DNA from: Rusavskia elegans
Taxonomy: Eukaryota; Ascomycota; Lecanoromycetes; Teloschistales; Teloschistaceae
DNA length: 64,000 nt
Reading direction: 5' to 3'
Assembly (NCBI GenBank): GCA_011316305.1
Contig: SAUG01000009.1
Span: 248,001 to 312,000, forward strand
The notes under the pieces are model-generated. The model made no database searches. It worked only from the letters and a program-made list of their open reading frames with translations, and had not been told where the DNA came from. The number at the start of each line of letters is the position of its first letter. Position 1 is the first letter of the stretch. This document shows, piece by piece, positions 50,824 to 63,890 of this stretch. The position numbers were made by a program, and so were the translations under genes.

Positions 50824-51872
50824 CCTTTTATAGAATCCCTGTCCGGGAATATAATTAAATTATTATATATATACGTTTTATTACCGTAGTTTTTATACGG
50901 CAATAATAGTTATTATTTATATAGCAAAGAGTTTTCGTAGTTAAAAATTAACTAAAGTTTACAGCGTTGATCGTTTTTATTCTATTATATTTTCTATTTA
51001 ATCACTATTCTTTTTCTATAATCAAATATCGCTCTATATATACGGAAAAACGAACGACTTTTTAGATTTTCTTATACCACTTTGAAATACGTACGATTAT
51101 AAGCTACTAATATAGCTTCTAAAACTATCTACTAGGCGGTAATACTATTCTTTATCCTCGTTATTTTGTTTTCGTCTACGGTCGTACCTAAATCCAGACG
51201 GCCTACTAATCTATCTAAATATTCGACGACTGCCAGTTTAACTGCCAATTTAACTACTAGTTTAGATTTCTATTCGAAATCTAATAGGATAAAAGTTTCT
51301 ACTAGAAATCTAATATAGTTACTAAAACTATATAGTTCCGGCGGATTTAGAATATAAGATTTTAGTATCGTATTTAGAACTACCGGATCCTAGAATTCGA
51401 AGTCTGTTATAGTAGATAGACTAGCGAGGACTCGGTCGATATAATTAAATAGCTCGAATTCGGCGATTTAGAATTCTATTTATTTAAATTAGAATAATAT
51501 AATTATAGTTATAGTATTAATAGAGATTCTATATATATTAACCTACAGTCTAGGCTATTACGAAAGATATATATATTAGATACGATAGTAAATACTAGTA
51601 AAAAAAAGTAAAAAAGAAACGACTATAAAGTATATATATATATAAAAATTCTGCTACGTTATATTTTAAATAAACTATAGAAGTTTATACTACGAGCGTA
51701 TTATAGAATAGATTAAAATCAATTTTATATAATTCTTTAATTTAAGTTAATTAGACTAAAATACTATTTCTTATACTATATATCTAACGCTAGCATACTA
51801 ATACTAAAGTGAATTACTTACGGAATCGACGGTTGATCGGGTATAAAAAAAACAAATAAAACAATAAAAAAG
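50824..51872 (+). repeat. 1-kb retroposon-like repeat, copy D
   Basis: It starts near CCTTTTATAGAATCCCTG and ends at GATCGGGTATAAAAAAAACAAATAAAACAA. The 11-bp sequence AAAAAAGATAA occurs immediately on both sides. The minus strand (about 51,470-51,110) retains the same open frame as copy E with a few RIP stops. Confidence 0.7.
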
Positions 51873-51899
51873 ATAAAAGAGAACTTTAATTTCTATATA

Positions 51900-54800
51900 T
51901 TAATTTCTAGTAAAAAACCGAAATAGATAAAGTTAAAAAGAAAAAAGAGACGGAAATTTATAATAAAATATTAAAAAATAAACTAAATTGCGACTATAAT
52001 AGCGATATTAATAAAAATAATATAAATTAATTAGTAAATTTAGCCGCTCTATTAATTCTATTACTTAATTTCTCTAATTTTAATTTTTTAGGTAATAAAG
52101 CCTGGCCTTTAAACTCGGAAGCGAGTTCGGTATTATTTTATTAAAGTAAATAATAGTAAATCGATAAAAGTTTAGCTAGATCGAAGAAGAAAATAAATAC
52201 CGATAGTTATTATTTTTAGAAAGATTCTAATTTTAATAATATATATATTAATTTATTATTATATATACGTCTCGATTTTAATAATTATAGAACTACTAGT
52301 AGCGACTATAGTTTTAGCCAAAGGCTTCTCTATATTTATCGGAAGATATATTTTTAATTAAAACTATTTATTAAATTATTTCTTTTCGCTATAATAATCC
52401 GAATTATTATACTATTTATTTTATATTATTTTAAATTATATAAAATCTATCTTCCGAACTAATTAAATTACGAAAGTTTATAGATATATTATTACTAAAC
52501 TTTATTTTTACTAGATAATAGACGTAGACCGTCCTTTAAATATTTTTTTTCTAATATCTTTTTATCGAGAAAAGAATTAGAATCTGGATAAATATTCTAC
52601 TATTCGGCGGGACTAGATAGTTTAATCTAATCTTTCTCGCAGCCTTTAACTCCTTTAGTTATAGAACGGCGATAGATTAGAAGGTTTCTTTATACTACTA
52701 TATTTTACCGGCTAAAATAAATATATAGCGGCTAGAATTCTAACAGATATATTCTATTCTATAAAAGTTAATTGATATATCTTTTATTATATATATTTAA
52801 TTATAAAAATTTATTTATATATAGAGAAACTAGAATCCATAGAAGTTATTATATTTATATAATATTTGGTCGTACGTATTATTTTATATATATCTATAGA
52901 AATTAGTATATTAAAATTTAACCTTTATATTAGAAATTTCTTTTTTCTAAACGTTTTATATTAGATTAAATACGTATAATATATATAAATATTAACGCTT
53001 TAATTCGTTTTTTTAGCAGCGGTTAAATTTATTATCCGATATATTTTTAATTCCGAAGTTTTATTTATCGTTTATACCTACGTTAGTTTTTTGTATAAAA
53101 TCTAAATCGATATTTAATTTACGTATCCTTGGAAAATAAAAGTATAACTTTACTTTTTATAGCTACGTCTTCGTCTAAATTCTTCTAATATTTATTATTT
53201 TCTTTATCTTTTTTAATAATATATATAAAGTTTTCGGAATTCGTAAATATTTATTATCTAATAGCGATTACTATTATATATTTTCTTTAGGAATTTCTAC
53301 TAGCTAGTTAGTATATTATATTATAGTATAAAATTTTATATATTTACCGTTTCGTTTAGATATTTACTTTAGTCTATATTTTTATATTAAATTATTCGAC
53401 TTTAGTAGTAACTATATATCTAGTAAACGATTCTATAATTTTTAATACGCGATTAAATATTGTATAATCGGATTTTTTAGTTCTCGATAGTTCTAATTTA
53501 TAGAAGCTATATTAAACTGTCCGTCTTTTAAAAGTAATTATTTATAGATTTATAGAATATTTTTCGTCCATTTTCTATTTATTTATTAGTTTAAATAGAC
53601 GGTTGAATTACTTTCGATTCGATTATAGTACGTCTGTATCTATTATTAATTTACTAAACTAACTATTAATTTATAGCGATAAAGGGTTATTTTATATAAT
53701 ATTTTATTTACTATACCGTTATTTAGTTTTTATCGACTCTATATTATATACCGTTAGTACTGTAGTTATATAATAATTATAAACGGAAGAAATCTATATC
53801 TATAATAATAATTAGCTAAAGATATACTATAACGGCGATATTTTATTATTTTAAATTTAATTTTAAACAGTTCGTTCCGTCTAGCGTTTAAATATTTATA
53901 TACGTACTACTTTCGATATATTTATACTATTATCTATATAAAACTAATTATGGAATAATTTAACTATAGATAATTGTAATAATAGGCTCCATAGTTAAAT
54001 AAAACGTATTTAAATTAAATATATAAAAATTTCGAAAATCGAAAGAAAATTAGTTAAAATATATTTATTCTATAGATAATCGGATAAATCGAAATAAAAT
54101 TGAACTTATTAACTATAGTAAAAAGTTATAACTAGTAGATATCGAATAAAAAAATACGAGTAGCTGAAAATTCTATAATAGTATATCTAAAATAAATACT
54201 TTATTTTTATATTATTAAATCCTAATCTACTATAGCTAAATCTATAATCTAGAAACTTCGTATATTATATATTCTATAATATTTTTATAAAACTGATATT
54301 TTTTTAAAAACCTATTACTAGTAGTAAAATACCGCGAAAAACGCTAGTAAAAATTTTGAAAAAGACTATTAAAACTATTAAAGCACTAAAAGTTAATATA
54401 TATATAAAGGTCTAAAAACGTTTTTCGAATAAAAAACTATTATAGACGGTCCGTATATTTATAGACTGAAATCTAGTAGTATATATTTCTATACTTTATT
54501 CTATAAATTATTTTACGAGTTATTTTATATAGACTAAACTTTTATAAAATTTAGCGGCCGCGTTCCGCGATATTGAAAGATTATAACGAGACGTAAATCT
54601 ATTTATATCTAAAGTTCCTTTTATATATCTAATTTAAAAGATTATAAAATAAATAGTTTAAATTAAAAAAAATTCTATACGCTTCTAGATTTTTATAGTT
54701 AAAGTAATTAAAAAAGCGTCCGAAACTATTTTATTAATCTGATAGAAAGATAAAAATTCTATAGTTAACGGTATAATATATATATAAAAATAATATATTA

Positions 54801-55322
54801 TCTATCGGTTAATTTATATATATTTATATAAAACGCGTTACTATTATATAAAAGAATAAAAATATATCGCCAAATTATTTACGTTGGAATATAAATAATT
54901 TCTATTATTATATATAATATATTACGCTATTAATAATTTCCTAATATATAATACTTTTAGATATAATTATTTCTATCTTTTCTACCTATATTATAATATC
55001 GCCAAAAATCTTTTTTAGTAGATTTTATAACGTAATTAATCCGTACTATTTTTCTAATACTAAAGGTTATTTTAAAAAAACAGCCGACCTATTTATTAAA
55101 CCGAAAGTCGAACCCGCCGTTCGTTTATATAAATCTAGAATAAAAAAGACTATTCCGCGGCCTATAAATATAGAGAAAACTGGCAGATCTAATATATTAT
55201 CGTCTAGTAGTAAATCGTTAAATAAAGATCGTCGCGCTAGCTTTCTAGAACAAGATATCGCGGATACTTTAAAAAGAATAAATAATAAAGAAAAAAATAA
55301 TAGCGAAATTATCGAAAGTTAA
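51900..55322 (+). pseudogene. Decayed mobile element B
   Basis: About 54,330-54,900 matches the reverse complement of element A. The best-preserved part is the 3' end, where 55,096-55,322 reads 75 codons without interruption (starting ADLFIKPKVEPAVRLYKSR and ending NNSEIIES before a stop). It is basic and hydrophilic, as transposase C termini often are. Family unknown. The limits are approximate, and the element may continue to about 56,760 beyond later insertions. Confidence 0.5.
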
Positions 55323-55422
55323 TATATCTAGCGATCGCTTTCTATAATATATCTAATACGTCGACGATAATATATTTAAAGGTTAGTTTTTAAATATATT
55401 TTAATTATAGATTAGACTGGCT

Positions 55423-55877
55423 ATTTCGGTACAGAATCCCGTCGGTATCTAGAACCCGACCCGAATTTTTACCGGATTAAACCGGTTCGATTCGCTAAAT
55501 CGTCGGTTCCGAATTAAATTTAAAAACCTAATAGAAACCTATTAAACCTTTATTAAATTTTAAATATAATATTTACTATTATTTTTTTAATTTTATATTA
55601 ATAATATATTTAGATAAAATATTTAATCTAACTAAAACCTTTCTTACTAGCGTAGTTAATTAATTAAATTTTTTTAAAATAAATAGATATATTTTTTATA
55701 CTAGAATTATATTTTTATATTAAAGTTTAATATTTTAGTTCTTTCGAATCGGATTAGATCGATTCTTTAACTAGAAACCGAAAATCTATCGGTTTAATAT
55801 TTAGAAAAATCGGAACCGACTCGGTTCGAACCCGAAATATAAACTCGGATTCGAAATTCGACCCGACGGCCAGTCTA
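55423..55877 (+). mobile_element. 455-bp hAT-like element
   Basis: Ends TAGACTGGCTATTTCGG and GGCCAGTCTA. Flanking octamers TTATAGAT and TTATAAAT match at seven of eight. Confidence 0.8.
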
Positions 55878-56028
55878 TTATAAATAAAAAGATATTTATA
55901 ATAGTAGTATACGATAGTATATAGAATGGTATATAAAATAATATAAATACGAATACGTCGCTACCGCTTTTAAATAAATAGAATTAACCTATTTTTTTTA
56001 TCTTTTTTAACCTAGATACCGGTATAGA

Positions 56029-56661
56029 TAGACTGGCCGGTTCGGGTCGGATTTTCGTCGAATCGTCGGGTATCTGACCTGATTTTAGTAATTTAATCCG
56101 GACCAAACCCGGGTTTTAGTAGATCGAATTCGGATCGGATTATTTAGTAATTTAATCCGGATCCGATCCGATTTTATTATATATTTAATATATTATTATT
56201 ATAATGTTTTTATAAATATAATATATCTAGATAATATATTCAGTTCTACCATAGACTTTCTAGCTAGCGTAGTTAATTATTTAGAATTTTTTTAATAAAT
56301 TCGTATAAAAGTTATATTAGCTTTATACTTTTAAACTAGAGTTTAACGCTAAAATTTAGTTTTAGTAGATTAGATCGGATTATAATTTAAAATCCGAAAT
56401 CCGGTCGGATTAGATTACGTTTTAATCTAATCCGATTCGGGTCTAGATTGGCCGTTTTATCGGATTTCGAACCCGGGTTTATATTCCGGGTTCGAGTTTC
56501 TAACCGTATTAGAAAGGAGACTAACTTTAACTAGTAATTTAGACGTAATAGCCACGTTTATCGCGAAGTCGGGTCGCCACTTTGGTTCGAAGTGGCCAGT
56601 CTATTCGGGTCGGATTAAATTAACTAATTCGGTTTCGAAATCCGATTCGACGGCCAATTTA
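56029..56661 (+). mobile_element. 465-bp-family hAT-like element with nested MITE
   Basis: Ends TAGACTGGCCGGTTCGGG and CGGCCAATTTA. Octamers GGTATAGA and AATATAGA match at six of eight. Removing the MITE at 56,444-56,603 and one octamer restores 465 bp, the length of the intact element at 13,181-13,645. Confidence 0.85.
56444..56603 (+). mobile_element. 160-bp hAT-like MITE, copy 8
   Basis: Exact flanking octamers TTCGGGTC. It is well preserved, retaining GTGGCCAGTCTA at the right end. Confidence 0.92.
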
Positions 56662-58210
56662 AATATAGATTCCGAATATTTAAAATCTATACTACTTCAA
56701 TCTATAAAAATCTATTATATCAAATTTTAGTAGTATTTTATTTTCCATTCTGGCGAGGAATTAAACTGGCTGTCGAATCGGGTTTCGAATCCGGATTAAA
56801 AAATCGATCTAATTCGAATCGATTTCGATTTTTCTAGATACCGAATTAAATCGGATCGGATTTTTTTAGAATTTAATCTAATTCGATTCCGGGTTAAATT
56901 CGGAAACCCGGATTCGATCTATTAAAATTACTAAAATTTTCTTTTCTATATTATAAAATCTATTTTTTTAATTAATAGTATAGTAATATATCGAAGTAAT
57001 ATATTTCTCTAGATCTACTATTTCTAGATATATATAATTTGTTAAATAATTTAATAACTTCTTTTATATTTTTATCGTCTTCGATTTCTATTTCTACTTT
57101 TGTTTTATATCTTTTTTTTTTTATATTTTTATTTTTATCTTTATTTAAATTTTAATTAAAGTTAATACTTTTAGCTAAACGTTTATCATTATCTAGTTTA
57201 TTATTATTTTATTTAATAGAATATTTTTCTACTATCTAGTTTTTATTATTAATTTCGATAATATTATTAATATTTTCGTCTTCTTTTTTATATAGAAATT
57301 CGATAGCTATATAAACTTTATTACTACTATAGTTAAATCTTTTATTAAACTTCGACTATTTTTATAGAAATTCTAATATTCTAGCTATTTTAAAAAATTT
57401 AAAACCGTTATAATAGATTATATATTATTTGATAAATATAATAATTAAAACTATATATTTAATAAAAATTATTCTATTTATAAATTTAATAACTATAGTA
57501 GATTCGAGAATATATTAAAAATAGATAATTATAAATTAGATAGCTTTATTTATATTTAATATATTATTCTAATATATTATTTTATTTCTTTTCTACTTTA
57601 TTTAATTAATAAATATTTCTTTCACTATATATTTTTAGTAAATTTTATTACGGAATTTAGTTTAATAATATAATATTATATAAAAATTAATATCTAATAT
57701 AATCTATATTATTCTAATATATTATTATAAAATCTTTTATTAATTTTATAATTCTTTTTTTCGTTTTTAACGTTTTATTTTAAAAGAGCTTTTATATTTA
57801 AATCTATAATTTCTTATAATATTTATATATAATAATATAATCTATATTCTTTTTTTTATTTAATATATATTTAGATTCCGACTATTTTTTACCGTATTTA
57901 CGGTTTATATCCGATTTAAATTTTATAGATAGTAATTTTAATTTAGATATAATAAGATATTAGATAATAGTACTAATATAATAATAGAATATTATAATTA
58001 TTACTAGAGAAAATTTATATAATATAGTAGCTAAAAATATATAGAAATATATAGTTAAATATATTAGAAATTTATAGAAATATATAGATTTTTTTATTTT
58101 AGCCGAAATATAGCTAACGATTATATTAACTAACTAAATTTTATTTTCGGATTTCTTTTTTTTATTAATTTACTAGTACTATAAGTTTCTAATATAATAT
58201 ATATCGGACT

Positions 58211-58620
58211 TGTTATATCCACGACTCTATAGAAATTTCCTAGAAAGATTGGCTAGGTAAGCGAGCCTAATTATTTATAGCCGCGTATAGTCGCTATAGC
58301 CGCCTCTTTTAATAGAATTTTTAGTAGACGGCTATCTATTAGCTTTTACGGCTATTTTTACTATATATATCGTTTATTACTCCTATAGATAGATTCTCTT
58401 ATTAGTTATTAATATAATTATTAAATACGTTTCTACTATTCTCTTTTTAATTACTTTATAATAAAGATACTTTATAATATTATAATCGTACCTCTACGGC
58501 TATATAGGATTAGTTATAATAATCTATACTAGAATTCCTTTACTATTTAGTAGCTTGGACTATATCTATAGCTATAGCTAGGCTTAAATATAATACCCTC
58601 TATTATATAGAGATATTATA
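58211..58620 (+). repeat. 5' LTR, 410 bp
   Basis: It begins TGTTATATCCACGACTC and ends GATATTATA (expected ancestral end ...TTACA). It aligns without length change to the 3' LTR; the differences are mostly C/T and G/A transitions. Confidence 0.9.
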
Positions 58621-58730
58621 CTTTAATAATTTACTATATTAGTTTTATTATCCCGATCTATAGATCGCAGCGATATTATTAAAGTAGTAATAATAAATAT
58701 CTATAAAGGAAATAAAAGATCTTTAAAGCT

Positions 58731-59775
58731 ATAGGTTCCCTTTATAGGGTCCCTGTCCGGGGTTATAATTAAATTATTATATATATACGTTTTATTACCG
58801 TAGTTTTTATACGGTAATAATAGTTATTGCTTATATAGTAAAGAATTTTCGCAGTTAAAAGTTAACTAAAGTTTACAGCGTTAATCGTTTTTATTCTATT
58901 ATATCCTCTATTTAATTACTATTTCTCCCCTATATAAATACACCTTTTGTTACTCGCAGTTCTCTACGCAGATTCCTTTATACCACTTCGAAATACGTAC
59001 GATCATAAGCTACTAATATAGCTTCCAGGACTACCTACTAGGCGGTAATACTATCCTTTATCCTTATTACTTCGTCTTCGTCTATAGTTATACCCGAATC
59101 TAGACGGTCTGCTAACCTATCTAGATACTCGATAACTGCTAGCTTAACTACTAGTTTAACGGCCAGCTTAGATTCCTGCTCGAATTCTAGTAGGATAAAG
59201 GCTCCTACTAGAAATCTAATATAATCGCTAAAGCTATATAACTCCGGCGGATTCGGAATACGAAGCTTTAGCGTCGTATTTAGGACTACCGGATCCTAGA
59301 ATTCGAAGTCCGTTATAGTAGGCGGACTAGCGAGGACTCGGTCGATATAATCGAGTAGCTCGAATTCGGCGGTTTTAAACTCTATTTTTTTTAAATTAGA
59401 AAGATATAATCGTGGTTATAGTATTAATAGAGGTTCTATATATATTAGCCTATAGTCTAGGCTATTACGGAAGATATATATATCAGATATAATATTAAAT
59501 ACTAGTAATAGAAGACGAAAAAGAAGCGACTATAAAATATATTTATATACGAAAATTCTACTACGTTATATCTTAAATAAGTTATATAAATTTATATTAT
59601 AAACGTATTACGGAATAGATTAGAGTTTATTTTATATAGTTTTTTAGTTTAAGTTTATTAGACTGGAGTACTAGTTCTTATACCGTGTATCTAACGCTAG
59701 CGTACTAATACTGAAGTGAATTACTTACGGAACCGACGGTTGACCGGATACCAAAAAAAATAAATAAAACAATTA
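58731..59775 (+). repeat. 1-kb retroposon-like repeat, copy E (best preserved)
   Basis: The 12-bp sequence TTAAAGCTATAG occurs just before and just after the element, and the 3' end is A-rich (ACCAAAAAAAATAAATAAAA). A variable-length duplication plus an A-rich tail point to retroposition. It starts near CCCTTTATAGGGTCCCTG. Confidence 0.75.
59036..59382 (-). pseudogene. Conserved open frame inside the 1-kb repeat
   Basis: On the minus strand about 110 codons read with a single interruption (after ITDFEF, a Gln-to-stop change fits RIP). The product contains ELLDYIDRVLASPP, PPELYSFSDYIRFLVGAF, and a helical acidic end LDRLADRLDSGITIDEDEV. The same frame is recognisable in copy D. I know no family for it. 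It runs opposite to the A-rich end of the repeat. Confidence 0.45.
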
Positions 59776-60059
59776 AAGCTATAGATTATTTAGATAAATA
59801 TCTGCTTCGTATTATATATAAACTAGTTTCTAAATAAAGTAGTTAAGGTTCTATTTATAATATTATATCTAGAAAAGACTACCTTTAATTAGATATAGCT
59901 TTAAATAAAAGACTATTTCGATAATCCGGAAAGATAAAAAGAAGATAAAATATTATAGATCTTATATACCTTTAGTAATTTTATTATAGCTATAAAAGAA
60001 GCCTTTAGAAATAATAATAAGGATAGGGTAATAGGTAGGAGACTAATAGTTCTAAAATA

Positions 60060-60590
60060 GTAGAAATCGGTAGCTATCTACGCTATTTAATTTAGAATAT
60101 TAGTTTATAAAATAGACTAGAAAGATTTAGCTCTAAAAGTCTACTTTTATAAGGAATTCTAGATAAAAATTAAAGAAGTTATAGTAGTAATTAAAGAACC
60201 GGATTCGCTAGTAGATCTTATTAAATTTACGATAAAAATCGATACTAGGTAGTATAAAATATATTTAGATAAATAGGCGCTTAATAAAATAGGACCTACT
60301 AAAAAAAAGTCTAGAAGAAATCCGATAAAACTCGATACTACCGAAACTAAAAAATTAAAAACTAAAGTTTATTACTTATATAGAAAAACGGAATATTTTA
60401 AAAGGAATTATCTAACTAAAGAAGTAACTAAAATAACCGAATATTTTTTTAAAATAATAGAAGAATTAACCGATAAATATATAGCGAAAAGCTAGTTAGC
60501 CTACTATAATAATATTTACCCTATCTATCTATCGGATAAGGAGGAGATAGAATATTATTCTAAAAAACCTAGGAGAATATAGAAAATAAA
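60060..60590 (+). pseudogene. Gag remnant with RIP-destroyed zinc knuckle
   Basis: One frame reads like a Gypsy gag C terminus: FTIKIDTR.YKIYLDK resembles the common LAIRIDNRLYERR block. Then at 60,370-60,411 comes YYLYRKTEYFKRNY, which is a CX2CX4HX4C zinc knuckle in which all three Cys and the His have become Tyr. Next comes YPIYLSDKEEIEYYSKKPR, like the CPIH-SEKEGAGW block after many fungal knuckles. TGY-to-TAY and CAY-to-TAY are exactly the RIP transitions. Confidence 0.75.
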
Positions 60591-62151
60591 GTTAATAATC
60601 GATTTTAAATTATATAAAACTAGAAGACCCCTTTTAGTAGCGTTTAAAATTAAAATCGGAAGTTAATAAATAATAGCTTTTATAAATAGAGAGGAAGATA
60701 ATAAAGTTATAAAAGGATTCTATAATAAGATTAATAGATATCTCTATAGTAAAATAATAAATAATAATAGAATTTTCGATATTAAAGTTAAAATAAAATA
60801 TAGATTAATTAGAATATTAAATTTTACTATAATCGAAAGTTAAAAAAGTTATATTATTTTAGGAAATAAGTAGAAAGAATCGATATTAGAAAAACTAATA
60901 AAAAAGAGTACTATTAGTAAAAAAATAGAATTATAAATAAAATATCTCCTAGTCTATAAAAATCTCTTATATAAAGAAATAGATATTATTTTAGTAATAA
61001 ACTACGAAGAGATTAAAGATTTAGATAAAAAATTTAAAAAAATAGAAAAGTTTAAAAAATAAAGATTTAGAAGGAATATTATTATTTCCTCTAATAACTT
61101 ACTAAAAAATATAATAAAAGTAAAAAAATATACTAGATTATAATTAAAGCTATAAATAAAATCGAATACTATAAACTAAATTAAATAGACTAAAATAATA
61201 GAATATCGGATCTAATATTTAGTATTTAATCTAAAAATAAAAAATTCGATTAGTATCCGTCTTTATCGTTATAGGATAAAATAGTTACTAAAAAATTAAA
61301 TTTAATAGGACTATTAAAAGAACCGAAAATAATTTATAATATAGATATATAACCTAAAATATATAAAGATAGTAGTAAAAAAACCTTTTATTAAATCTTT
61401 TTTAGAATCCTACGTTTTCTATAGATTAAAAGAAATTAAATTCTTTTAAAATTTAATCTGGATTATTAGAACTAAACCTAGATATTAATTTAATAGACGC
61501 CTTTTACGTAGCTAGTATAAAATTAATAGAAGAGTAAAATATAATCGGATTATTAAATTTATTAAACCGAGAAAATACGCGTTATTTCTAAATAATAAAA
61601 TTACTTTTATATTTATTTAAAGCGCGATAATAAATAATAAAATACTTTTATTTACTAAAGAATCGGCGGAAATCTAATTCCTAGACTAAATATTTATTAT
61701 AAATTTTTTTTTAGAATTAAAAAAGGATTTAATATAATAGCGAGCTTTAGAATATTTATTAAAAATACCCGCGATATTAGAATAAAGTTTATTCTTTTTA
61801 TCTTTAAAACGCTTCCCTACAGGAATTAGTAGAAATAAAAAAAATAAAAAAAAATAATATATAGATAGTATTAGATATTAGAAGAATTTACGATTTCTAA
61901 ACCCGAGTATATTTACTATAAATATTACTACTAACCTCAACTTTATATTCTTTTAAAGGATTATAAATATATAAAAAATAAAGAAAAGATATTATAACTT
62001 CTTTTAACTAGATATAATAAAAAGATTTTAGTTAATTTTCTTTTCGAAAATATATAATAAAGATATTAATAAAAGAAAAAAAAAAAAAAGACCCTTTTTA
62101 TACTCTATATACGGTTTTCACGCTAGATAAAAAGCGATATAGAAGGGGCCG

Positions 62152-62561
62152 TATTATATCTACGATTCTATAGAGGTTCCCTAGAAAAATTAGCTAGGTA
62201 AACGAACCTAATTATTTATAGCCGCGTATAACTACTATAGCCGCCCTTTTTAATAGAACTTTTAATAGATAGCTATTTATCGGCCTTTATAGCTACTTTT
62301 ATTATATATATCGCTTATTATTTCTATAGATTGATTCTCTCGTTCGTCGTTAATATAATTATTAAATATATTTCTACTATTTTCTTTTTAATTATTTTAT
62401 AATAAAGATACTTTATAATATCGTAACCGTACCTCTACGGCTATATAGAATTAGTTATAATAATCTATACTAGAATTCCTTTACTATTTAGTAGCTCGGA
62501 CTACGTCTACGGCTGTAGCTAGGCTCGAGCGTAACGCTCTCTGATATTTAGAGACGTTATA
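62152..62561 (+). repeat. 3' LTR, 410 bp
   Basis: It begins TATTATATCTACGATTC (TG start lost by G-to-A) and ends GACGTTATA directly before the GGACT duplication. Confidence 0.9.
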
Positions 62562-62784
62562 GGACTATACTATTTATCGTTCTATTTATTATATTATATA
62601 AACGTTCTTATAGTATATATTAATCGGACTAGTAATATAATAAAATAATATAATAAATTATATAATAGCTTTGAAAAATTTTCTAATACGTAAAAATTCT
62701 ACGAAACCGATTTATAGAAATCTAGAAAAGACTAAAAGTAGTAAAATCGGATAAAAAAAACAGTCGCTAGTATAGTAATAAAAA

Positions 62785-62944
62785 TAGACTGGCTACTTCG
62801 AACCAAAGTAACGACCCGACTTTATAATAAACGTAGCTATTACGTCTAAATTACTAGTTAATATTAGTTTCCTTCCTAATATAGTTAGAAACTCGAACCC
62901 GGGATACGAACCCGAATTCGAAACCCGATAAAATAGCCAGTCTA
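62785..62944 (-). mobile_element. 160-bp hAT-like MITE, copy 9
   Basis: Exact flanking octamers AATAAAAA. It interrupts the right part of the 2.3-kb element copy 3. Confidence 0.92.
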
Positions 62945-63730
62945 AATAAAAATGATATTCTAAAATTATTTATTTTAAATAGTCTATCTAATAATATATT
63001 AATAGAAATATAAATAAAAAGTTAATACTATAGTTTTCGGAAATATATATCGCTACTAGAAAGATTCTAATAATCTAATTCTAAAAATACTATTTATTCA
63101 AATATGGCTATAAAAATAATTAGTTCGGCTAGAATTATTAGAATATAAAATACGACGTTAACGATTCTATAGAATTTTATATAAATATATATTAATATTA
63201 ATCTAGTAAATGAATATAATATTTTATTATATTACTTTTATATATAACTATATTTATATTATCTAGATTTTAACCTATTAGTAATTCACGTTAAATAAAT
63301 TACTATCTAAATTAAAAACTTTTAGTTTATTAAAAATTTAATAAAAAATTAGAAATATAGTTAGAAAATAATAAATTAGTTAATAATTAAATTTTCTATT
63401 ACTAAAAAATCCGAGAAAAAGATATATAGTCTAGATTTTTCTGAAAAAAATAAATATAGACTATAGCCGTTATATTAACTAATATTAAATAAAATATATT
63501 TTCGTTATATATTATCTAAATTATATATTTTATTTAAAAAAAATAGTATATTCAAAGTAATAGTCGTTTATAAAAACTATTATATTCGACTATTTTATAT
63601 AACTATAAATTAGATTAAATTAGATTTCTATTAATTTTTAATTAATAATCTAATCCGACTTTTAGTTCTAATATTAGAAACCGATCTAAACCGTTTAATA
63701 GATCGGGTCGAATCGATTTATTAAAACTCG

Positions 63731-63890
63731 TAGACTGGCCGTTTTATCGGGTTTCGAACTCGAGTTCGTATTCTAGATTCGAGTTTCTAACTATATTAGG
63801 AAGGAAACTAATTTTAACTAGTAATTTAGACGTAATAGCTACGTTTATCGTAAAGTTAGATCGCTACTTTAGTTTAAAGTAGCTAGTCTA
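63731..63890 (+). mobile_element. 160-bp hAT-like MITE, copy 10, without octamer duplication
   Basis: Termini TAGACTGGCC and AGCTAGTCTA define a 160-bp copy, but the flanking octamers differ (AAAACTCG versus ATTCGATT). Instead a stretch of about 35 bp containing GATTTATTAAAACTCG is found both just left of it and about 40 bp to its right. Confidence 0.75.

Larger units (their letters stand above)
58211..62561 (+). mobile_element. Complete LTR retrotransposon (Ty3/Gypsy-like gag)
   Basis: Two 410-bp LTRs bound the element, and the pentamer GGACT lies directly on both sides (58,206-58,210 and 62,562-62,566). A purine-rich AGAAGGGG tract sits just before the 3' LTR, as a polypurine tract should. 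The interior holds a copy of the 1-kb retroposon-like repeat (58,731-59,775), then a gag-like region. I find no readable reverse transcriptase or integrase. Without the nested repeat the element would be only about 3.3 kb, so it may be a gag-only non-autonomous form. Confidence 0.9.
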
